This document shows, in pieces, positions 58,191 through 64,000 of a stretch of DNA of 64,000 nucleotides. A program made the position numbers and the translations under genes. The notes beneath the pieces are model-generated. The model saw only the letters and a program-made list of their open reading frames with translations, had not been told where the DNA came from and made no database searches. This DNA is from Ferruginibacter sp. (GTDB taxonomy: Bacteria; Bacteroidota; Bacteroidia; Chitinophagales; Chitinophagaceae). Each line of letters opens with the position of its first letter. The first letter of the stretch is position 1. Location of the stretch: positions 1-64,000 of the forward strand of contig JAURKC010000014.1 in NCBI GenBank assembly GCA_030831945.1, given 5' to 3'.

Positions 58191-58961
58191 ATGTCAGCCG
58201 CTGGTCAATCCCGTCCAATAGATCGAATACTAAATATTTTTGTTTCTGCAGCAGCCGTTCCGGTATTGTTGGGAGCACTTTTCAAAATTACCCACGCACC
58301 TGGTGCGGACATTTGGTTAAAAATTGGATTGTGGACTGAGTCTATCATCTTTTTGGGATATGCGTTATTATATGTGTTTTCACCGCCACCTGAAGGACCT
58401 GCGGCACCAGCTGCTGTTCCAGTTGAAACTGGAAATCCTGCTTTAAAGAGCATGGATAAAATGTTGCAAGAAGCAGATATCACTCCTGCAAACATGAAAA
58501 AATTAAGTGAAGGTTTCGCTAAATTAGGAACTACTGTAGGAAGTTTTGCTGAAATGGGTGAAACTGTTAAATCAACCAATGAACTAGGTGCAAAGGCAAA
58601 GGAAGCTACATTCGCTTTAGGTTCAATGTCTACTGCATTTAGTAACAGTGCAGCTGCTATGTCTTCATTTAATTCAGCGACTGAAAGTACAAAAGCCTTT
58701 CATGAGCAAGTACAAGTATTAACCAAGAACCTAGGTAGTTTAAATACTATTTATGAGCTTGAATTAAAAGAAAGTAATAATCATCTTAAAGCGTTGAATA
58801 GTTTTTATGGTAAAATGGCTGAGGCTAGTACTGTAATGATGAGCAGCGTTGATGATGCTACCAAAACTAAGGATCAAATTAATATATTAGCTGGAAATCT
58901 TACTAGATTAAATTCTATTTACGGCAATATGTTGAGTGCAATGCAAATGAAGAATTCATAG
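58191..58961 (+). CDS. gldL: Type IX secretion motor subunit GldL
   Basis: A 256-residue inner-membrane protein with two transmembrane helices (about 14-34 and 41-62), connected by the GALFKITHAPGADIWL loop. The second helix carries the conserved acidic residue Glu50 in LWTESIIFLGY, implicated in proton-driven motion in Flavobacterium GldL. The remaining ~190 residues form a helical cytoplasmic region (coiled-coil type, rich in A, S, K and T). With GldM it drives secretion and gliding. The N-terminal region is well conserved. Confidence 0.93.
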   Translation: MSAAGQSRPIDRILNIFVSAAAVPVLLGALFKITHAPGADIWLKIGLWTESIIFLGYALLYVFSPPPEGPAAPAAVPVETGNPALKSMDKMLQEADITPANMKKLSEGFAKLGTTVGSFAEMGETVKSTNELGAKAKEATFALGSMSTAFSNSAAAMSSFNSATESTKAFHEQVQVLTKNLGSLNTIYELELKESNNHLKALNSFYGKMAEASTVMMSSVDDATKTKDQINILAGNLTRLNSIYGNMLSAMQMKNS

Positions 58962-59069
58962 GCTTTAAAAGCTGATAAACTTAGTAGAGATACAATTAAA
59001 CAGTATTTTATTAGGTAAGCAGTAGACATTTATAATTTAAATTTATAACAACCATAAATCCAAAATACT

Positions 59070-60578
59070 ATGGCTTTACCTAAAGAGCCCCGGCAGAAGA
59101 TGATCAACTTGATGTATTTAGTGTTAACAGCATTGTTAGCAATGAATGTGTCGAGCGAGATTTTGAATGCCTTTAAAGTGGTTGATTTGAGCTTACAAAA
59201 TTCGAATGCTAACTTAACGGCAGCTAACGAAACGATGTATAAATCATTGGCCGAAAATTTAGCAGATCCAAAGACAGCTGAAAAGGCAAAAGTTTGGGAG
59301 CCTAAGGCTGCAGAAGCTAAAAAGCTTTCAGACGAGATGAACACTTATATAGAGGGGTTGAAGAAATCACTGAAACAGGCTTCAGGTTTGGAAATCCGTG
59401 ATGGTAAAGAAACCTTTAAAGAAGATAATATGGATGCAACATCCCGATTATTTGATACAGAAGGTAAAGGAAAAGAGTTAGAAGCAAAATTGAAAGCTTA
59501 TAAAATAGCGATGTTAAAAATTGACTCATCAATAGAAAGTAAGTTTGGTAAAACTTTACCTGTAGATGTAGATCCCCCGATTGGTCAAGATGGAGAAAAA
59601 AAGGAATTTACTTATGCCTATTTCCATATGACACCTACTGTGGCTGGTTTGACCTTGTTGAGTAAGTTTCAGAATAACATTAAAAATGCTGAAAATCAGG
59701 TGGTAACTTTTTGTCATGAACAAATTGGTGCGGTAAAAGTTAGATTTGACAAAACAGGTGTATTAGTTGGACAAAGTTCTAATTATGTAATGCCTGGACA
59801 AGAAGTTGAAATTACTGCTGGTGTTGCAGCTTATAGTTCTGAAGCAGCCCCTCAGATTAGTATTGGTGGATCAAGTGTTGCTGCAGTAGAAGGTAAGGGT
59901 TCTTACAAATTGACAGCAAGCGGTGCTGGAGTTAAAAAAGTTCCTGTTGTGGTTAATTATTTAGATCAGGATGGAAATAAACAGACTAAAACGATAGATG
60001 TTGAATACACTGTTGGAACTCCAGGTGGTGCAGCTATTATGCTTGATAAAATGAATGTATTTTATATTGGTGTTGATAACCCAATCACTATTTCTTCTGG
60101 TTCAGGTTGGGACAAAACAACTGTTTCTATGACTGGAGGTACTTTAAGTGGTTCCAATGGAAATCGTATTGCAAGAGTTACCACAATAGGAAAGGCTAAC
60201 ATTACTGTTACTGCAGATGGTAAAACAACTCCATTTGATTTTAGAGTGAAAGAAATACCCAATCCAATATTTAAAGTTGGACCAGGTGGAACAAGAATGA
60301 CATCAGGAAGTTTTAAAGCACAGCAATATTGTCGTGCTGAATTAGAAAACTTTGATTTTGCGGCTAACTTTTCTGTTGTATCAGCAACTGTTTATTTTTC
60401 TGGCGCTAATTTTGCCAATGTACAAACAGCAGAATTAAAAGGAAATAACCTTGCTCCGATTGCTTCTTTAATGCAAAGAGCAATGCCCGGTACAAGTGTT
60501 ACTTTCGATAACGTAAAGGTTCAGGGTCCAGATGGAAGACAGCGTGATATTCAAGGTGTTGGTATAGTGTTATACTAA
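59070..60578 (+). CDS. gldM: Type IX secretion motor subunit GldM
   Basis: A 502-residue protein. The N-terminus KEPRQKMINLMYLVLTALLAMNVSSEILNAF holds the single transmembrane helix that threads the GldL ring. The rest is periplasmic, with domains D1-D4 expected and the C-terminal end (NLAPIASLMQRAMPGTSVTFDNVKVQGPDGR) resembling the GldK/N-contacting domain. It transmits motor rotation from GldL to the outer ring. It lies between gldL and gldN at the usual spacing. Confidence 0.93.
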   Translation: MALPKEPRQKMINLMYLVLTALLAMNVSSEILNAFKVVDLSLQNSNANLTAANETMYKSLAENLADPKTAEKAKVWEPKAAEAKKLSDEMNTYIEGLKKSLKQASGLEIRDGKETFKEDNMDATSRLFDTEGKGKELEAKLKAYKIAMLKIDSSIESKFGKTLPVDVDPPIGQDGEKKEFTYAYFHMTPTVAGLTLLSKFQNNIKNAENQVVTFCHEQIGAVKVRFDKTGVLVGQSSNYVMPGQEVEITAGVAAYSSEAAPQISIGGSSVAAVEGKGSYKLTASGAGVKKVPVVVNYLDQDGNKQTKTIDVEYTVGTPGGAAIMLDKMNVFYIGVDNPITISSGSGWDKTTVSMTGGTLSGSNGNRIARVTTIGKANITVTADGKTTPFDFRVKEIPNPIFKVGPGGTRMTSGSFKAQQYCRAELENFDFAANFSVVSATVYFSGANFANVQTAELKGNNLAPIASLMQRAMPGTSVTFDNVKVQGPDGRQRDIQGVGIVLY

Positions 60579-60598
60579 AAAATTATAAAAATTGGGCT

Positions 60599-61618
60599 AT
60601 GTATAGGCATTCTTTAAAATTAATATTGTTGTTATTGAGCTTTGCTGCATTCACGAATTGCGCGGAGGCTCAAAAAGCAAAGACAAAGAAGAAGGCAGTT
60701 CAGACTGCGCCTACTCCGCCGCCGCCAGCTCCGGTTCCTGTAGTAGATACAGTGAAGCCCGCTGTGGTGATTGCTCCACCTCCCGTTCCAAAGGTGGATA
60801 GTTTACCGGTGCCCAAATTAAAAAAATCACTTCGTCCAGATAATGGTGCTGATACTGACATGGGAATTAAGGAAAGATTTCCTTTACCTTATGAACATTT
60901 AAGGGCTGATGATGCTGTTTATCGCCATAAAATATGGCGTGAAATTGATGCAAGGGAAAAGGTCAATCTCCCTTTCATGTATTCTGCCGATGAAGATAAT
61001 GGTAACCAACGCTTTCTTTCAATATTAATGAAAGCAATTCAAGATACGCTTGTAACTGCCTTTGATGCTATTGATGATAGGTTCACCACTCCTATGACAA
61101 TTGCACAGGTAAATAATAAGATAAGGGATGCTCCTGAGATGGTTGATATTTATGATTCTGCCGGTGTGAGTATTGGAAAGAAAGAAACACCAAGAGAAGT
61201 AAACTTAGATTCCTTTTATAAATTCAGAATAAAAGAAGAAGTCATTTTTGATAAGGAAAGCTCTAGGCTTTTTTGGAGAATATTGGGAATTGCCCCACTT
61301 AAAAAGGTAGTTACCACATCAGGTGAAAATTTGGGAGATTCTGAAATGTTCTGGATCTATTACCCTGATTTGAGACCAGTTTTGTCTAGATATGACGTTT
61401 ATAATGGAAAGAATTTTGGTGGAAGAATGAGTTGGGAAGATTTATTTGAAAGTAGAATGTTTAGTGGACGCATTACTAAAACTACCATTGATAACCCATT
61501 TGATATTCCAATTAAACTTCAAAAAGGTTTAGTAGATAATGGTGTTTTCCAGTTGTTAGAAGGAGAGCGTCTTAAGGAGAAGGTATTTAATTACGAGCAG
61601 GATTTGTGGAAGTATTAA
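60599..61618 (+). CDS. gldN: Type IX secretion ring subunit GldN
   Basis: A 339-residue periplasmic protein. A signal peptide (about 1-25, LSFAAFTNCAEA) is followed by a Pro/Val-rich linker (PTPPPPAPVPVVDTV) and the conserved GldN body (GIKERFPLPYEHLRADDAVYRHKIWREIDAREKVN, RIKEEVIFDKESSRLFWRILGIAP, MFWIYYPDLRPVLSRYDVYN). It forms the periplasmic ring with GldK. Last gene of gldKLMN, followed by a terminator. Confidence 0.93.
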   Translation: MYRHSLKLILLLLSFAAFTNCAEAQKAKTKKKAVQTAPTPPPPAPVPVVDTVKPAVVIAPPPVPKVDSLPVPKLKKSLRPDNGADTDMGIKERFPLPYEHLRADDAVYRHKIWREIDAREKVNLPFMYSADEDNGNQRFLSILMKAIQDTLVTAFDAIDDRFTTPMTIAQVNNKIRDAPEMVDIYDSAGVSIGKKETPREVNLDSFYKFRIKEEVIFDKESSRLFWRILGIAPLKKVVTTSGENLGDSEMFWIYYPDLRPVLSRYDVYNGKNFGGRMSWEDLFESRMFSGRITKTTIDNPFDIPIKLQKGLVDNGVFQLLEGERLKEKVFNYEQDLWKY

Positions 61619-61638
61619 TCTTCTTTTAAAAATAGTTT

Positions 61639-61672
61639 AAAGGGCACCAGTTAATTCTTGTTGCCCTTTTTT
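61639..61672 (+). terminator. Terminator after gldN
   Basis: AAAGGGCA pairs with TGCCCTTT (61639-61646 and 61662-61669) with a 15-base loop that pairs weakly, followed by a run of T, 21 bp past the gldN stop. Confidence 0.75.
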
Positions 61673-61744
61673 ATTTATTTTAGGTTTAAAAAAACCAATC
61701 ATTAGAGTTTATACTTACTTATTTATAAAAAAATAAAAAAGACC

Positions 61745-62137
61745 ATGACCTTGTTTTCTAAAATTATTAAAGGGGAAATACCTTGTTACAAAATTGCAGA
61801 GAGCGATCTTTTTTTTGCCTTCTTAGATATTTTCCCATTGGTAAAAGGACATGTTTTAATAGTATCTAAGACAGAGACGGATAAATTTTTTGATTTATCA
61901 GAGGATTACTTATCAGCCATATTGTTATTCGCTAAGCCAATTGCTCAAGCTATAGAGCAATCATTTGACTGTAATCGATGTGGCATCTCGGTTGTAGGCC
62001 TAGAAGTACCTCACGCTCATCTGCATTTGGTGCCTATTCATTCTGCAGACGATTTGAACTTTACCCGTGATAAATTAAAATTGTCGGTGGAAGAGTTTAA
62101 GGAAATTCAGCAAAAAATTATAGCGGCTATTCAATAA
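61745..62137 (+). CDS. HIT-family nucleotide hydrolase
   Basis: A 130-residue protein with the histidine triad HAHLHLVP near residue 95-102 and the N-terminal FSKIIKGEIPCYKIAE plus GHVLIVSKTE segments of bacterial Hint/HIT proteins. It should hydrolyse AMP-linked substrates such as adenosine phosphoramidates. It is monocistronic and converges on ruvC. Confidence 0.9.
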   Translation: MTLFSKIIKGEIPCYKIAESDLFFAFLDIFPLVKGHVLIVSKTETDKFFDLSEDYLSAILLFAKPIAQAIEQSFDCNRCGISVVGLEVPHAHLHLVPIHSADDLNFTRDKLKLSVEEFKEIQQKIIAAIQ

Positions 62138-62165
62138 TTTTTTCTTTCTCACTAGAAGTAGTGCA

Positions 62166-62729
62166 CTACTTTTTTAATCTCGAAGGATTCTTTTTTAAAA
62201 AATCTTCCCAACCATTTACTTTACTTCCTGATTTGGAAAGTACTGAGTTTTCTTGAAAATAATGACAAACGGCTACTGCGAGTGCATCAGATGCATCGAA
62301 ATAGGCAGGGTCATCTTTGAAATTTAATAAGCGTTGCAGCATTTTTAACACTTGCTCCTTGCTAGCATTTCCATTGCCCGTAATGGATTGTTTTATTTTT
62401 TTTGGCGCATACTCAGTTACTTCTAAACCATGACGCATAGCCGCCGCAATAGCTACCCCTTGAGCACGACCAAGCTTTAACATGCTCTGAACGTTTTTTC
62501 CAAAAAAGGGGGCTTCAATCGCAAAAACAGCTGGTTTAAATTGACTGATTAAATCACTTACCGTATTGTAAATGAGTTCCAATTTTTTATAAGGATCATC
62601 TAGCTTGCCAGGTTTTAAAATATTCATTTCAATTAGCTTGATAGTACTTCCACTTATTTCAATGAGCCCATAGCCCATCACAACAGTGCCTGGGTCGATT
62701 CCTAAAATTATTTTTGAATTTTTTTTCAA
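62166..62729 (-). CDS. ruvC: Holliday-junction resolvase RuvC
   Basis: A 187-residue RNase H-fold endonuclease. Catalytic Asp12 is in ILGIDPGTVVMGYG, Glu72 in FAIEAPFFGKN, and the C-terminal acidic residues in DASDALAVAVCHY. The basic segment KIKQSITGNGNASKEQV fits the family. It cuts Holliday junctions with RuvAB, which are not in this window. Confidence 0.95.
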   Translation of the reverse strand: MKKNSKIILGIDPGTVVMGYGLIEISGSTIKLIEMNILKPGKLDDPYKKLELIYNTVSDLISQFKPAVFAIEAPFFGKNVQSMLKLGRAQGVAIAAAMRHGLEVTEYAPKKIKQSITGNGNASKEQVLKMLQRLLNFKDDPAYFDASDALAVAVCHYFQENSVLSKSGSKVNGWEDFLKKNPSRLKK

Positions 62730-62885
62730 TCAATTATTCGTTAGTTGATAAACTGGATATTAAAATAATTCTAGAGTAAAAGCTAAAAATTATTAAGCTA
62801 AAGGTATTAATTATACGCATCTAAATCACTTAATTCAGTGATTAAATAGGCTTTTTCTACCTTGTATTTTACAGCGTTAAAAATA

Positions 62886-63917
62886 ATGAAACATAAGTTT
62901 CTCTTTTCTACCTTTGTGCCTGTACCCAAAACAAATGAAACCCTATTGAACAAGAAAGCTAAAATATTTATAAACTACTTTTTTGGACCTGCGGTGTTCA
63001 TTTTATTAATGGGAAGTCTGTACAGGCAAATTAGCCATCAGCCAGATTTTTTCAATCAATGGGGGCAAATAAGTAATGAGTGGAATAGCTGGAAATTTTG
63101 GATAGCCATCCTACTAGTTTTTGTTAACTGGTTGATTGAGTCTTTGAAATGGCAATTGCTCGTACAACAACTTCAATCATTTTCATTTACCGAGGCAGTA
63201 AAATCTGTCCTTTCAGGATGTGCGGTTACCTTGCTTACGCCCAACAGGGTCGGTGAATTTGGGGGTAGAGTGCTATATGTACAATCAGACCATCGACTAA
63301 AGGCAATTTCCTTGAGTTTGGTGGGAAGCTTTAGCCAGCTACTGATTACTATGTTAATGGGTTGTTTAGGCTTATGTATTGTTAATTATTTTGATAACAG
63401 GGTATTAAATTTTTTACCCGAATGGCTTAGAAGTGCCTTATTGTTTTTGTCTATTGTTTTAGCCTTGATTTTTTTCTTGCTTTATTTTCGGTTGACTTGG
63501 ATAGTTAGCATGATTGAGCGAATTCCTTTTTTACATAAGACGGTTAGACATATTAGCGTACTAAATGAATTCAGTTTTCCGCTTCTATTTAAAATTTTAT
63601 TTTTATCTTTTGTCCGTTATATTGTATTTATTTTGCAATATGTTTTATTGTTGCAGGTGATGCAAGTAGAACTAGCAGGTTGGCTTTGTTTTTGTTTATT
63701 AACTATCTTTTATATGGCTATGGCAATTATTCCTTCTTTAGGAATTGTTGAGTTGCCTATAAGATTAACAGCAGCATGGGTTATTTTTAAAATATACACT
63801 ACCAATGAATTGGGGATAGGAGCAGCTTCTCTGGGTATTTGGTTAATCAATGTAGTGGTTCCTGCTGTAATAGGAGGTCTATTAATGATAAATATTAAAA
63901 TTGTAAAGGAAAGATGA
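62886..63917 (+). CDS. Flippase-like membrane protein (LPG-synthase TM family)
   Basis: A 343-residue polytopic protein with about eight helices of the UPF0104/AglD-type family. The signature VLSGCAVTLLTPNRVGEFGGRVLYV matches this group (T-P-N/G-R-x-G-E-x-x-x-x). Members transport lipid-linked intermediates in some systems; here the substrate is unknown. The frame extends upstream to a TTG at 62862, but the ATG at 62886 is preferred. The stop overlaps the next gene (ATGA at 63914-63917). Confidence 0.82.
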   Translation: MKHKFLFSTFVPVPKTNETLLNKKAKIFINYFFGPAVFILLMGSLYRQISHQPDFFNQWGQISNEWNSWKFWIAILLVFVNWLIESLKWQLLVQQLQSFSFTEAVKSVLSGCAVTLLTPNRVGEFGGRVLYVQSDHRLKAISLSLVGSFSQLLITMLMGCLGLCIVNYFDNRVLNFLPEWLRSALLFLSIVLALIFFLLYFRLTWIVSMIERIPFLHKTVRHISVLNEFSFPLLFKILFLSFVRYIVFILQYVLLLQVMQVELAGWLCFCLLTIFYMAMAIIPSLGIVELPIRLTAAWVIFKIYTTNELGIGAASLGIWLINVVVPAVIGGLLMINIKIVKER

Positions 63918-64000
63918 GGCTACTTTTAAAATTTGTAATAATGCTGGTAATTTTTTCAGCGTTTACTCAGCAAACCAAAGCGCCAGCTAATATCTTTTGT
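63914..64000 (+). CDS. Secreted protein, 5' end only
   Basis: 29 codons visible up to the window edge: MRLLLKFVIMLVIFSAFTQQ followed by TKAPANIFC, which reads as an N-terminal signal peptide. It overlaps the flippase-like gene stop by 4 bp, so the two are translationally coupled. A DUF3108-type protein often follows such genes in Bacteroidota, as I recall, but the visible piece is too short to confirm it. Confidence 0.6.
   Translation, partial: MRLLLKFVIMLVIFSAFTQQTKAPANIFC

Overview
The window is AT-rich bacterial chromosome from a member of the Bacteroidota, most likely a Chitinophagaceae-type organism. The lineage call rests on several things: the gliding/type IX secretion genes gldK-gldL-gldM-gldN and porT, menaquinone synthesis (menG), a complex I operon of Bacteroidota type, a DUF4271 gene next to hemD, and many promoters with the Bacteroidota -7 box TAnnTTTG close to start codons. 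I saw no tRNA, rRNA, CRISPR array, insertion sequence, phage gene or integration site. This is core genome, not an island.

Layout. 1-10.6 kb, mostly minus strand: the 5' part of a YifB/ComM-type ATPase, an MsbA-like ABC exporter, a short MutS-like ATPase, dihydroorotase, a broken outer-membrane protein gene, porT, menG, then divergent engB, a cyclophilin, and a YkuK/CoA-binding/DCC trio. 10.7-20.5 kb, minus strand: pyruvate dehydrogenase E2, dnaX, a GNAT-like protein, a histone-like protein with a DksA-type end, and a eukaryote-type ileS. 20.7-28.8 kb: an AraC-type regulator, divergent gyrB, a tiny DUF5679-like protein, a PAP2-type membrane protein and mfd. 29-40.6 kb, plus strand: a ferredoxin-reductase-like flavoprotein and nuoABCDHIJKLMN (no nuoEFG) ending in a small uncharacterised gene. 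40.6-47.4 kb: glyS, a MazG-like protein, dtd, lpxD, a fatty-acid desaturase, an LpxL-like acyltransferase, a YcxB-like protein and a GNAT acetyltransferase. 47.7-56.6 kb: acpP-fabF-rnc, gpsA, hemW, a DUF4271 gene, hemD and a thioredoxin-domain SSP411 protein. 56.7-61.7 kb: gldKLMN. 61.7-64 kb: a HIT protein, ruvC, a flippase-like membrane protein and the start of a secreted protein.

How the genes work together. GldKLMN form the ring and motor of type IX secretion, with PorT as an outer-membrane assembly factor. The Nuo complex passes electrons to menaquinone, which MenG completes. AcpP, FabF, LpxD, the acyltransferase, the desaturase and GpsA belong to fatty acid, lipid A and phospholipid synthesis. 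DnaX, GyrB, Mfd, RuvC and the MutS-like protein handle DNA.

I did not find an obvious new multi-gene system. The observations most worth checking are a ten-A run in dnaX where a slip in either direction meets a stop at once (a possible switch producing a short gamma form), a perfect 21-bp palindrome carrying both -7 boxes of the divergent menG/engB promoters, an 11-subunit complex I with a flavoprotein gene just upstream, and a decayed outer-membrane protein gene that ends against porT.
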